Shown one piece after another: positions 1 to 8,505 of a stretch of 64,000 nt of DNA. The stretch is from a virus, in IMG/VR virus record IMGVR_UViG_3300028920_000034, positions 62,001 through 126,000 of that record. One strand, given 5' to 3'. The notes beneath the pieces are model-generated. The model worked only from the letters and a program-made list of their open reading frames with translations. It was not told the DNA's origin and searched no databases. Numbering within the stretch: the first letter of the stretch is position 1; each line of letters opens with the position of its first letter. The translations under genes and the position numbers were made by a program.

Positions 1-1159
1 ACCTCGGTGTCTGGGAAAGGAAGTTGCCATCAGCCACAGAGAAACTGGCTCCAGCTCCACTTCCGTTATTCAGAACACCGAGGGCAGATCGGCCAGTCGG
101 AACATCGTCCACCACTACAATGGCGATGGCCTCTGAAATCATCCCGAAGTCCAAGGAGCTCGCTGCGTAGTACCCAACGTAGTCAGGACCAGGGAAAGAT
201 GGGGCCGGCTTGGTGCCCGATGCGCTTGCCTCGAATGCACGGAAGGAATTGAAGCCAGCCGTGGAGTCGCCAGGGTTGGCCACCACCTGGGAGTGAATGT
301 TTCGCTGGACCCTGGCCGCTTGGGTGATCGCCGCAGAACGGGTGGGCGAAATAAACACCAGGTCAACATCGCCAGCCACATCGGTGAGCGTTCCGGTCAG
401 GTTCAGTGCCGTAGAATCGCTGGCCCCCACAAAGCTGGCCAGGCCCGTGGACAGGAGCGCCGTGGAACCGGCCACGCTCAGGGCCGCCTGCGTGTCTGCC
501 GCGTTGACAGTCTCCACGGACATGAGCGGAGCATCGCTGGTGGACTGGTCTCGGAACACCCGGAAGCCGGAGCCAGTGGCAATGTCCTGCTCCCACTGGA
601 GCACCGCCCCGTCGATGGTCATCGTCTTGCTGGCAGAGTACAACGCATTCCAGCTCGAGACGCCCCCGCCGCCAGCGCCGGGCTGCCACCTCGAATTGCC
701 CGTAGACCAGACCAGCGCCTCGCCGTCCGCGGGCGCCGTGTTGGCCACATCGCGCCCCTGGAGCCCAACCACCGTGGCCGCGCCGATCTTGCCGCTCAGG
801 TCCCCACCAGGGCTCACATAGCCCCACTCGGAGCCACCGTCATCCCATTCCATGAGATTGCCGTCTGCACGGGCACCCGTGGTCACTCCGCCGCCCCTGA
901 TGGCCACCACCGTCGCAGACGCAATGGTGCCGCTCAGGTCTCCTCCAACCGCCGGGTCGAGCTGCCCTGGCTGGTACTCGCTGGCGGAACTGTTCCACTG
1001 GAGCACATCGCCGTCCGAGCTCGGCGCACCGGTGCCGATGGCATAGCCGCGGAGCTTCGCCACCACGGCCGCCGTGTTGTCCCCGGACAGATCGCCCGCC
1101 AGGTTGGCGATGGGTTCCGTCTGGCTGAATTGTGCCGCTCTGGGGAGTCCGTCGCTCAT
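1..1159 (-). CDS. Tail fibre or baseplate appendage protein, C-terminus outside window
   Basis: The frame stays open from an ATG at 1159 to the left edge, so the protein is at least 386 residues and truncated here. The first 160 residues hold three imperfect repeats of about 45 residues (near 22-65, 74-115 and 119-161). Each begins GDLSG, continues with an AxVVxxxG strand and ends with a W-containing turn and a PG. Such GDLSG repeats are common in fibres of environmental phages. The rest is beta-rich with no recognised enzymatic motif. It follows the gp6/J-type baseplate gene and a second appendage gene, the place where fibres are usually encoded. Receptor binding is inferred from position and repeat type only. 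Confidence 0.72.
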   Translation of the reverse strand, partial: MSDGLPRAAQFSQTEPIANLAGDLSGDNTAAVVAKLRGYAIGTGAPSSDGDVLQWNSSASEYQPGQLDPAVGGDLSGTIASATVVAIRGGGVTTGARADGNLMEWDDGGSEWGYVSPGGDLSGKIGAATVVGLQGRDVANTAPADGEALVWSTGNSRWQPGAGGGGVSSWNALYSASKTMTIDGAVLQWEQDIATGSGFRVFRDQSTSDAPLMSVETVNAADTQAALSVAGSTALLSTGLASFVGASDSTALNLTGTLTDVAGDVDLVFISPTRSAAITQAARVQRNIHSQVVANPGDSTAGFNSFRAFEASASGTKPAPSFPGPDYVGYYAASSLDFGMISEAIAIVVVDDVPTGRSALGVLNNGSGAGASFSVADGNFLSQTPR

Positions 1160-1168
1160 GGTCTGCTC

Positions 1169-1957
1169 CTAGTAGGGGAACTTGATTTCCACTACGTCTC
1201 CGGCCGTAAGGCCGGCGCCGAATTGGATCACTGGGGCCGGCGAACCGGTGGTCACCCAGGTCCATTCGTTGATCCCAGACGGGGCCGCAGCCCACCGCAC
1301 CAGGATGTTGTTCAGGTGAACGTCCACGCCATCGGGTGGATATAGCGGCGCCGTGGCGCCAGGGCCCTGGATTGGCCCGGCCAGGCTTCCCTGGGCATTG
1401 GCCGTATCGGTGCCCCCTCCTCCGCCAACCCACGCATCGCCAGTTGTCGCCACTGCCACGGTCTGCCGGTCGAATCCGGAGATCCCACCGCCGCCACCAC
1501 CACCACCAGCCGGGTACAGTGGCCCCGAGTAGGTGTCCTCCATGCGGAGCCCGTTGCGCCACCACAGCGAGGTGCCGTAGCGGTAGCACAGGAGGAGCCC
1601 GTCATCAGTGTTGGGCACCGTGGCGGCGCGCCTGGCTGTGAGAGCGATGTTGCTCCCCGGATTGCGCGACACGTCCACGTAGAGCACCTGGCTCTCCGCG
1701 ATTTCAATGTTCCCCGCCGCCACGCTTTCCTGGAAACCCTTTTGGGGGCTGTTGAGCACGATGGGCGCGTTCCAGCTCAGGGTGTTGGAGGTGGCATCCC
1801 AGGAGAGCGTTCCGCCCCCCACGATGAGGATGTTGCGGTCCTCACGGTGGGCGTACAGCATGGCGTCGAGCTGGTTGAGCATCGCTTCAAACAGATCGAA
1901 CCACGGCTCCTGGCCGCGCGCCGGGTACTTCAGGCTGGTGCGGCTGGTGGTGGGCAT
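1169..1957 (-). CDS. Baseplate-associated or tail appendage protein
   Basis: A 262-residue protein that starts one base after the baseplate gene ends. The N-terminal 45 residues are helical (LFEAMLNQLDAMLYAHRED). The rest is beta-rich with two glycine-only stretches near residues 152-160 and 178-182 that look like flexible linkers. The C-terminus (WTWVTTGSPAP...VEIKFPY) has the look of a small fibre or collar domain. I recognise no family. The position between the J-type baseplate protein and the repeat fibre suggests an adaptor joining fibre to baseplate. Confidence 0.6.
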   Translation of the reverse strand: MPTTSRTSLKYPARGQEPWFDLFEAMLNQLDAMLYAHREDRNILIVGGGTLSWDATSNTLSWNAPIVLNSPQKGFQESVAAGNIEIAESQVLYVDVSRNPGSNIALTARRAATVPNTDDGLLLCYRYGTSLWWRNGLRMEDTYSGPLYPAGGGGGGGGISGFDRQTVAVATTGDAWVGGGGGTDTANAQGSLAGPIQGPGATAPLYPPDGVDVHLNNILVRWAAAPSGINEWTWVTTGSPAPVIQFGAGLTAGDVVEIKFPY

Positions 1958-4876
1958 TTAGACGATCTCCTCATACGTGATTGTTCCCCTGGTGATGATC
2001 AGCGTGTCTGGGATCACCAGGTTGCCGTTTGCGTCCACGCTCGGGGGCGTTCCGGTGTTGGCCGGGTCCGGGTAGCTGGTGGCCGTGATCGTGATGTTGG
2101 CGTAGTCCACGCCTTTCACCCCACCGATGCCAGTCGTTTTGTCTGGCACCACCCGGTTGTAGTAGTCGCTCCGGTTCAGGTGCTCACCGTAGTCGCGCCC
2201 CTTGAGCTCCGCGTCGATGGCTGCCTGGATTGAGGGGAGCTGTTTGGAGTAGAGGTACGGCTTCAGGATGCTCACCTGGACCAGCATGTCCACGGCCACC
2301 AGGTTGTAGTAACCGGACACCGCCACCACCGTGGTGGGGAGCACGTTGCGGTCATCCAGGTACTCCTGGACAGCCGTGAGGAGGGTCTGGCTGGGCGCGG
2401 CGTAGAAACCGTTTTCGTCCACCACCAGCACCTGGACCATCACGATGTTGGCCTTGCAGTCCGCGCTCAGGTTGGCGTCCAGGTACGCCTCGAGCTCCTC
2501 CACGTCATCTTCGATGCTGGCCGGGATGGCGAGCACCGTATCCATGGCCGTGTCGATGGTCGTTTCCTGGGTAGCGATGGCCGCGAGCTGCGTAGTGGCC
2601 TCGGTTACCGCGTCGGAAATGTCCCCCGTCTCGTCCGAGATGGAGTCCGCCGTAGTGTCGATGGCGTCGAGCTCGGTGATCGCGTTGTCGATGGGCTGGG
2701 TGGCCACGGTCTGGGTGGCCCCGAACTGGATCAAGAGGTTCGATCCGTACTGGCCGGTCCCGGGGGGCTCCACCGCGAGCTCGAGGCTGTCCACCAGGCC
2801 AGTGGAGTAGGTGATGGCGCCGGACACGACGCCAGGCCCGGACAGGTTGCCAGCGCCATCGTCTCGCGCGTACACGCTCTGCTCGTACAGGATCACCTCG
2901 AGGTTGGTCCCGGAGATCAGCGAGCCCGAGTAGGTCACCTCGGTGGTGTTGGTGTACTTCGTGATGGTCCGGAACTGGTCACCGATCTTGATCTGACGCC
3001 CCACATCCGTGGCCTCGAAGATGGAAGATCCCACGCGCACGCGCCCGGGTTGCACGTCACAATTTCCATCGCTGGCGCTTGACTCTTCGTTCAGATCGTC
3101 CACCCACAGGAACACCGTCCCGGGGTAAATGTCCCCTTTCTGGAGCTGGACGTTGTTCCAGATCTTCGTGGCGCCATCCGCCTGGGTGAACACCTGTTGA
3201 TAGGGGATATTCTCGAGCCCCTCCTTGGCCGTCTCGAGGTGCTCTGTGGCGAGCGTGACACCACCCTTGATCGCCGTCACGTGGGTGTCGATGTTGCCCT
3301 GGGCCGTAGTGATGGCCGCGAGCTGCGTGGCCGCCAGGCCGCGCGCCGTGGCGATGGCGTCCACCGAGGTGGAGATGGCTGTCATGGCCGTCTCCAGGTC
3401 CGTGGCGTGCCCGTCAATGGACGCCAGGAGGGCCTGGAGCTGTAGGTCGTCCGAGATCCCGCGCACGATATGGGCCTTGCCCTTGGCCACGGTGCCGTAG
3501 GTGCCGGAGCTGTAGCTGTCGGCCAGGGTGGTCATGTCCTGCGTGGTAGTGCCGCGGTTCGCCGTTTTGAAGTAGGCCGGAGCCGTCTTGACGATCTCCT
3601 CGAGGGTCTCAAGGTCCACGCCTCCGCGCGCTCCAGAGGGGTTGTTCGCCGTGATGGCGATGCTCTGCGAATTGGCCACCAGTGGAATCACCGGCTGTTC
3701 GATGGTGCCCGCCGTGGCCGCAAGGCCCGCCTTGCCGTAGGTCACCCGGTAAATCGCCAGGCACGTGAGGCCCGCGTCCGGGATGTTGCCGCTCACGCCG
3801 TCACCGAAGAGAACGAAGGGAGGATCCGCCCCGTAGAGCACCTCCACCTTGTTCTCCTTGGCGAACGGAAGGAAGTCCACCTCCTCCCAGGGCTGCCCGT
3901 CCACGTACACCTCCATCGAATCCTGTGCCACCTGGGTGTCCTCGAGGATGCTGGTGAGCGGAAGCTGGAAGTTAGGGGCCGCATCCGAGATCACGCTGTC
4001 CCGAAGGGTCTGGCCCTGGGTGGCCGGCACGCCCGTCTTGGTGGTCTCGCCAGCGGCGAACGTCACGTCCTGGGTGATCTCGAAGATCAGGCTGTTCGGG
4101 CCCTGGAACTGGAATCTCTCGGGCACCGTAATGTCGAAAGCGTAGGGCCCGTCATCCAGGGTCAGCGTCAGATCCACCGTGCAAGCCGTGGCGCTCCTGG
4201 GCTTGTAGGCGCTCATCCGGGCGAGCTCCTCCGCCCGGGACCGGAGGCGCATCAGCGAGTAGTACCACTCGGACACCTCCTTATCCATGTACCAGCTCAG
4301 GGTGTCCAGGGCGGAGCTCACGTACTTCACGAACATGATTCCGAAATCGGAATCCACGAAGTCCGTGAACTGGTCCCCGTACTTCTCGGCCAGCCAGCTC
4401 AGGCCCTCGTCCAGGAACGTCTGGTAGTCGCGGCCGGCGTACTTGGAGCGGACCAGGGTGTCGGTCACGCGCACGTCCGCGCGGAGCTCGCGGCCGGTGG
4501 TCACTTCCTCCCACCGAGGGTAGGCCGGGGTGATGGTTCCGGAGCCGCTGGTGGCGTCCGCGCCGCTCTGGTCATAGGTAATGCTGGTGGTGCTGGGCAC
4601 GCTGGCCACCACGAACTCGCCATCGAAGGTCGGATCTGTGACACCAGCCACGGTGATGGTGTCGCCCACCGCCAAGCCGTGGGCCGTGGTGGTGGTGAGG
4701 GTGACCAGGCCGGAAGTGCGGTCCGCTCCGGTGGCCGTCACGATGGTGGACGGATCTTGGGATCCCACCTGAAGGATCTGCTCGTACACCCGGTCCAGGG
4801 CCGTGTGGTAGAAGCGATACCACTGCTCCGGATCCAGTGGATAGTCATCGAATTCTGGGATCGCCAGGACGGCCAT
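1958..4876 (-). CDS. Baseplate wedge protein, gp6 / gpJ-like
   Basis: At 972 residues this is the large baseplate wedge component that joins wedges into the ring around the tail hub. The N-terminal third holds the J-like start (YRFYHTALDRVYEQ, then a region binding the gp25-type neighbour). Near residues 420-460 is GGVDLETLEEI followed by KTANRGTTTQDM, the hallmark of baseplate J-like proteins. Two long helical, Ala/Thr-rich coiled-coil insertions (about 465-540 and 735-805) and beta-rich insertions make it longer than P2 gpJ. The C-terminus (about 850-930) again matches the J family, with a VDMLVQVSIL strand. It begins one base after the gp25-like gene, as in other contractile tails. Confidence 0.88.
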   Translation of the reverse strand: MAVLAIPEFDDYPLDPEQWYRFYHTALDRVYEQILQVGSQDPSTIVTATGADRTSGLVTLTTTTAHGLAVGDTITVAGVTDPTFDGEFVVASVPSTTSITYDQSGADATSGSGTITPAYPRWEEVTTGRELRADVRVTDTLVRSKYAGRDYQTFLDEGLSWLAEKYGDQFTDFVDSDFGIMFVKYVSSALDTLSWYMDKEVSEWYYSLMRLRSRAEELARMSAYKPRSATACTVDLTLTLDDGPYAFDITVPERFQFQGPNSLIFEITQDVTFAAGETTKTGVPATQGQTLRDSVISDAAPNFQLPLTSILEDTQVAQDSMEVYVDGQPWEEVDFLPFAKENKVEVLYGADPPFVLFGDGVSGNIPDAGLTCLAIYRVTYGKAGLAATAGTIEQPVIPLVANSQSIAITANNPSGARGGVDLETLEEIVKTAPAYFKTANRGTTTQDMTTLADSYSSGTYGTVAKGKAHIVRGISDDLQLQALLASIDGHATDLETAMTAISTSVDAIATARGLAATQLAAITTAQGNIDTHVTAIKGGVTLATEHLETAKEGLENIPYQQVFTQADGATKIWNNVQLQKGDIYPGTVFLWVDDLNEESSASDGNCDVQPGRVRVGSSIFEATDVGRQIKIGDQFRTITKYTNTTEVTYSGSLISGTNLEVILYEQSVYARDDGAGNLSGPGVVSGAITYSTGLVDSLELAVEPPGTGQYGSNLLIQFGATQTVATQPIDNAITELDAIDTTADSISDETGDISDAVTEATTQLAAIATQETTIDTAMDTVLAIPASIEDDVEELEAYLDANLSADCKANIVMVQVLVVDENGFYAAPSQTLLTAVQEYLDDRNVLPTTVVAVSGYYNLVAVDMLVQVSILKPYLYSKQLPSIQAAIDAELKGRDYGEHLNRSDYYNRVVPDKTTGIGGVKGVDYANITITATSYPDPANTGTPPSVDANGNLVIPDTLIITRGTITYEEIV

Positions 4877-4877
4877 G

Positions 4878-5279
4878 CTATGCGCCTCCGCCGGCCGGCG
4901 GGGTCACCGGCTGGCTCCAGGTGTTGGGTTGCCCAAGGTAGATGTAGTCTACCTCAATGATAACGCCCCCTTCAACGTCCTCATCGTCAAGGATCCGAAC
5001 GGAGTCCACTTCCACGTCCGGAACCCAGGTGGCCAATGCGTTGCGGATCTCGATACTTGCCGCCGTTCGCATGATCGGCCCGATGCTCTCGAAAACCAGG
5101 GAAAGCACTGTGGATCCGAACGTCGGCTCCATCTTGTGGACGCCCACGAAGGTGAAGATCACCAAGCTGATCTTGGACTCCACCAGGTCGATGCCCATGG
5201 CCGCCTGGGGGCCCGTGGAGCTCCACGGCCACGCGATACCCGTCGCGCCAACGCCGTTGATGTATGCAGGTTCAGTCAT
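4878..5279 (-). CDS. Baseplate wedge protein, GPW/gp25 family
   Basis: A 133-residue protein of the gp25/GpW-type family, which seeds sheath assembly at the baseplate. The typical central segment is visible: LxxSKISLVIFTFVGVHKM (standing for the R-x-x-Q-G-E-R region), an EP immediately after, then FESIGPIM and a helix with IEIRNALATWVPDVEVDSVRI, matching the family's AxxRWxPRIxV pattern. The ATG is preceded by GAGGAG, which is also the last codons of the proline-rich gene upstream, so the two are translationally coupled. Confidence 0.85.
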   Translation of the reverse strand: MTEPAYINGVGATGIAWPWSSTGPQAAMGIDLVESKISLVIFTFVGVHKMEPTFGSTVLSLVFESIGPIMRTAASIEIRNALATWVPDVEVDSVRILDDEDVEGGVIIEVDYIYLGQPNTWSQPVTPPAGGGA

Positions 5280-5285
5280 GGACCA

Positions 5286-5642
5286 CTACTCCTCGTCCAG
5301 TGGGCACCCGGGCAGCTCGGGCACCTCGGGCACCTCGGGCGGAGTCGGCACCGGAGGGATCGCCGGTGGCGTCGGGATGGCAGGCACCGGGATCGGGGGC
5401 ACCGGAGGCAGCGCGGCAACCGGAATGCTGTCCGGAGGCGTAGGGAGCTCCGGGAGCTCCGGCACTGACGGCGGAGTCGGCACCGGGGGCAACGCCGGGG
5501 GCGTCGGGATAGCCGGCACCGGCACCGGTGGCACCGCCACCACGGGCACACTCGCGGGCGCGCCTGGGAGCTCCGGGAGCTCCGGCACGACTGGCGGAGT
5601 CGGCACCGGGGGCACCGCTGGGGGCGTCGGGACTGCCGGCAC
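5286..5642 (-). CDS. Proline-rich tandem-repeat protein between spike and gp25
   Basis: A 118-residue product starting with GTG, made almost only of P, V, A, I, T, L and E. It consists of three tandem units of about 41 residues, each with P-A-[VI]-P-T-P-P, then PPVPTPP and a VPELPELP box, ending CPLDEE. Three overlapping frames are open here, but this one has normal G/C third positions, and its stop codon sits on the gp25 ribosome binding site. Alternating x-P repeats form stiff extended rods in other proteins. A rod or linker at the tail tip is inference. The start codon is uncertain; CTG and GTG are both possible, and no strong ribosome binding site is seen. Confidence 0.55.
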   Translation of the reverse strand: MPAVPTPPAVPPVPTPPVVPELPELPGAPASVPVVAVPPVPVPAIPTPPALPPVPTPPSVPELPELPTPPDSIPVAALPPVPPIPVPAIPTPPAIPPVPTPPEVPEVPELPGCPLDEE

Positions 5643-5705
5643 GGGCAGGGGGCACGTCCCTCACTTGGAGGCCGCTTGAGTCGCTGTTCCGAGATCAACC
5701 ATGAG

Positions 5706-5779
5706 TTGGCACGCTCATTGCTTCTGCTTAATTAACCTTATCTCCCCTCTTAGAAGAGAAGAGTCTTGAGTGTCTCCGG
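5706..5779 (+). promoter_or_regulatory. Intergenic repeat A: sigma-54-like promoter with leader hairpin, antisense to late genes
   Basis: TTGGCACG at 5706-5713, four bases, then TTGC at 5718-5721 give a perfect -24/-12 match. TTAATTAACC follows, then a leader holding the inverted repeat CTCTTAGAAGAG, then AGAGTCTTGAGTGTCTCCGG. The same block recurs at 26.4, 30.1, 41.6 and 50.6 kb. Here it points right, into the 3' end of the spike gene, opposite to all coding. Sigma-54 recognition is inferred from consensus alone. Confidence 0.6.
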
Positions 5780-5780
5780 T

Positions 5781-6722
5781 TCACTTCCCCTTGTTGGTGG
5801 TGCTGTTCACGTCTGGCGTGTACGCCGGCCATGCCCCGGCGGGGGGACCCGTGGGAGCTCCTGGCGATGAGGTTGGGTGCGTGTGGGTGGCGAAGATGGT
5901 CACTGCCTTGCCCCACAGCTCCAGGAGCTTGTTGCCGAGCACAAATGGCTCGGTGCCCCCGTCCCCGAGGGTGCTCCCCCCGGTAACCCCGAACGCCTCC
6001 GCTGCCACGGTCACGGACTTGCCGGCGAGCTGGATCAAGTCTTTCTTCGCCTCCACGTACACCCCGTCCTTTTGGACCAGCTTGATCCCGTCCTTGTCGG
6101 TACTCACGATGTTGCCGTTGGAGTCCCGGATGGTCACCCCCTCCTTGCCGTCTGCCGCGTTCAACAAGATGCTGGTGCCCGTGTGGTCCTGCACCTGCAC
6201 CGAGCCGTCCTTGTCCACGCTGATGAAGCTGTAGCGGTCCTCACCGTCTGGGCTGTTGTCCTTGGACTGGTGCCACTTGATCGTGACGGACTCCTTGCCT
6301 GGGTCATCCGAGAATTCAATGGCGTGCCCGTTGGGAGTAGTCCAGGCGCGCGTCGTGGGCGGGTTCTTCTGACAGGAGCTCGGGGTGTCCAGCACGCCGT
6401 CCGGCTTGCCCCACCAGCCACCCACGTACATCGGAAACCTGGAGTCGCCGTTCTCGAAGGCGATCATCACGGGGTCGCCTTCGGCTGGCACATGGAAGAT
6501 ACCCGCCTGGGCCCCGGCCCCGAGGGCCACCGGCCACGCCCAGTCCGCCAGGAGCTCGTCCCCGGCCACCGCCGGGCAGCTCACGATGATGCGGCCCTTC
6601 ATGTCCGGGTCCTCATTGTCCTCGCACACGCCACGGTACAGGCCGTACCAGCGGTCATAGTGCTCGAGGCCGTACATGCGAAGGTTCTGAATGAACCCCA
6701 GGAATGCGTCGATGGCGTCCAT
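5781..6722 (-). CDS. Tail spike / baseplate central spike, gp5-gpV (VgrG N-terminal OB) type
   Basis: A 313-residue protein. Residues about 25-110 have the OB-fold signature of gpV/VgrG spikes: YRGVCEDNEDPDMKGRIIVSCPAV, then W-A-W-P, a GDPVMIAFENGD box and P-MYVGG. Residues about 150-260 show short DxDG-type strands (SVDKDGSVQVQD, STDKDGIKLVQKDG) typical of the triple-stranded beta-helix. The end carries THTHPTSSPGAPTGPP, an HTHP tip motif seen in this family. It forms the membrane-piercing needle below the hub. Its ATG overlaps the hub stop codon. No lysozyme domain is present, unlike T4 gp5. Confidence 0.85.
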   Translation of the reverse strand: MDAIDAFLGFIQNLRMYGLEHYDRWYGLYRGVCEDNEDPDMKGRIIVSCPAVAGDELLADWAWPVALGAGAQAGIFHVPAEGDPVMIAFENGDSRFPMYVGGWWGKPDGVLDTPSSCQKNPPTTRAWTTPNGHAIEFSDDPGKESVTIKWHQSKDNSPDGEDRYSFISVDKDGSVQVQDHTGTSILLNAADGKEGVTIRDSNGNIVSTDKDGIKLVQKDGVYVEAKKDLIQLAGKSVTVAAEAFGVTGGSTLGDGGTEPFVLGNKLLELWGKAVTIFATHTHPTSSPGAPTGPPAGAWPAYTPDVNSTTNKGK

Positions 6723-8170
6723 CAGTCCCTAAGCCACCCACCGGGGCCGTACAGCTCCCGGGTCCAGTTGAAATTCGCGTCAGTGCTTACCGCCGCTCGC
6801 TTCTGTAGAGCTTTCTTCGCCGCCTTTTCCACGTAGGGAGAGCTCGCGCGCTGGCTCATCCAGTTGGCGATGCTGGCGCTTGGGAAGCCCCTGGGCATCA
6901 GGTCCACGTCCTGCTTCGCCACGCTCTCACCGAGGGACCAGTTGATCTCGGACACCCGGTACATCCCGGTGAAGTAGTCTCCCACCCCTTCGGCGCGCAC
7001 CAGGTCGTCTGGTAGCAGAGACGGCACCCCGATGCTCGAAACCTTGGCCTTGGCCCCGTGCGCCTCCGCGTTGTAGTCAAACAGGTTCTTGAGTTTGCTC
7101 CCGATGAACTGCTCACGCCCGGGGATGGGCACGTTCTGGCTTCCCTTGGCATCATGCGGAAGGTTCTGGCCGCTCTGGCTGCGCTGGGCCGGCTGGTCCG
7201 ATGGCGCTGCCGGAGCTTTCTTTCCGCTGTAGGATTTGGCCTGGCTGGTGGCCATATCCGTCTTCTCAGTTGGGTGCAGCTTCACCCGCTTGTCATCTGG
7301 GCCAAGGAACCTGGTCACGGCCGCGCGCACGGGCAGGAACATCGCAGTGGACTCTGAATCGAACGAGTCCATCGGAATCACGTTGTTGGCCAGGTCGAGC
7401 TGGCCGCGGAACCGGAACGTCCAGTCCGCTTGCTTCGGCTCGCGCACGTCGCTGATCCGGAGCACGTTGCCGCCCACGATCACGGCCCGACAACAGCACC
7501 TCGCCGCCAGGTGCTTCAGGAACTGCCAATCGTTCAGGCCACCCTGGCAGATCTGCTCCTTGTCGGAATCCAGGATGGTACGCGCATCCTGGGAGAACCG
7601 CTTGGAGTCATACTTCGTGTCTCCGTTCCAGTCGATGGTGAACCCGTACCGCTTGGCAACGAGCTCAATCACCTGGCGATAGGTGGCCCTGTTCTTCCGC
7701 TTCTTGCCGCCCTGGCTGTCCGCGAACGTGTGATTCCAGATGAGGGCATCCTGGTTCTGGAGCTGCGTCGTGAGCCACCCGAAACTGGTGCCGCGGAGCG
7801 AGACGGTGAACTCGTCCCCGAAGCTCACGTCCGGCTTGAGCATCATGTAGTATTTGAGCGGTCCAAGATGGCTGGAATGGCGCGTGTAGCCCCAGCGCAC
7901 GGCCATCGTGTTGCCGATAGTGAGCCAGTGAGATCCGAGGAGCTCCAGGGCCTCCTGGTAGGTAGGCGGAGTGAGGTTGATCGTTACCTCCCCGAAGCCG
8001 CTCATCGTCTCCTTTTGCTGCATCGAAGAGAACCACGGAAGGTGGACAGCCGGCTTCACCTGGCCGGGCATCACCGAGAAGCTGGCCCACTTGCCAATGT
8101 CCGCAGCGTAGACGTTGCACTGCATCATCAGCCCCAGGAAGTCATAGGGCTCTGTGGGAGTCACAGCCAC
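6722..8170 (-). CDS. Baseplate hub protein, gp27 / gpD-like
   Basis: About 482 residues. GTG at 8170 is chosen because AAGGAGG lies nine bases upstream. The protein resembles the hub of contractile tails, a gp27/gpD-type ring that holds the spike trimer. Visible features are an N-terminal beta domain, a central segment with YRQVIELVAKRYGFTIDWN and NDWQFLKHLAARCCCRAVI (the conserved W-x-F-L-x-x-L-A box of late-control gpD/VgrG proteins), and a C-terminal domain with YFTGMYRVSEINWSL. A low-complexity linker (about 305-345) is unusual. It is coupled to the LysM-like gene upstream and the spike downstream. Confidence 0.8.
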   Translation of the reverse strand: MAVTPTEPYDFLGLMMQCNVYAADIGKWASFSVMPGQVKPAVHLPWFSSMQQKETMSGFGEVTINLTPPTYQEALELLGSHWLTIGNTMAVRWGYTRHSSHLGPLKYYMMLKPDVSFGDEFTVSLRGTSFGWLTTQLQNQDALIWNHTFADSQGGKKRKNRATYRQVIELVAKRYGFTIDWNGDTKYDSKRFSQDARTILDSDKEQICQGGLNDWQFLKHLAARCCCRAVIVGGNVLRISDVREPKQADWTFRFRGQLDLANNVIPMDSFDSESTAMFLPVRAAVTRFLGPDDKRVKLHPTEKTDMATSQAKSYSGKKAPAAPSDQPAQRSQSGQNLPHDAKGSQNVPIPGREQFIGSKLKNLFDYNAEAHGAKAKVSSIGVPSLLPDDLVRAEGVGDYFTGMYRVSEINWSLGESVAKQDVDLMPRGFPSASIANWMSQRASSPYVEKAAKKALQKRAAVSTDANFNWTRELYGPGGWLRD

Positions 8171-8171
8171 G

Positions 8172-8498
8172 CTACTGGTCCTCCTTGGCACGGATGCTGA
8201 CCATCGTTCGGATCTGGCTCGGAATGCGAATCATGTCCCCGAAACGCAAGTCCATAGGCAGTAGACGGAACCCATTGATCTCCGCGATCACGTCCCACAG
8301 GATGGAGCTGTTCAGGTAATCGTTCGCCAGCCGGTCAATGCGAACATGGTTCTCCACCCGCAGCGTCGTGTCTGAATCCGCCGGGCTGATCTTTCGGATG
8401 ACAGGCAGGTCCCACCACTCCACCTCGCGTGTACCATCGCTACCCGTCATGAGCTGCGCGAAGTTGAGCCGGCTGTAGGGGTCAATTTCAATCGTCAT
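8172..8498 (-). CDS. LysM-like baseplate protein (gp53 / gpX type)
   Basis: A 108-residue protein. The core pattern R-x-D-x-L-A-N-D-Y-L then LWDVIAEINGFRLLPMDLRFGDMIRIPS matches the LysM-like fold of P2 gpX and T4 gp53-type wedge proteins, where LWxxIAxxN and GxxIRIP are conserved. In that family it helps connect hub and wedge. The first 60 residues (YSRLNFAQLMTG...WWDLPVI) form an extra N-terminal strand region. It begins just before the tape measure stop, in the usual order of contractile tail genes. Confidence 0.75.
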   Translation of the reverse strand: MTIEIDPYSRLNFAQLMTGSDGTREVEWWDLPVIRKISPADSDTTLRVENHVRIDRLANDYLNSSILWDVIAEINGFRLLPMDLRFGDMIRIPSQIRTMVSIRAKEDQ

Positions 8499-8505
8499 GG
8501 GTTAC

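Noticed and set aside
5272-5698. Alternative frames (Arg-rich 140 codons, Ala/Gly-rich 130 codons) over the proline-rich gene
   Set aside because: Repeat DNA keeps all three frames open. Only the proline frame has the usual G/C third positions and ends on the gp25 ribosome binding site.
8168-8191. Upstream GTG start for the hub gene at 8191
   Set aside because: It would lie inside the AAGGAGG ribosome binding site region of the better-placed GTG at 8170 and overlap the previous gene without need.
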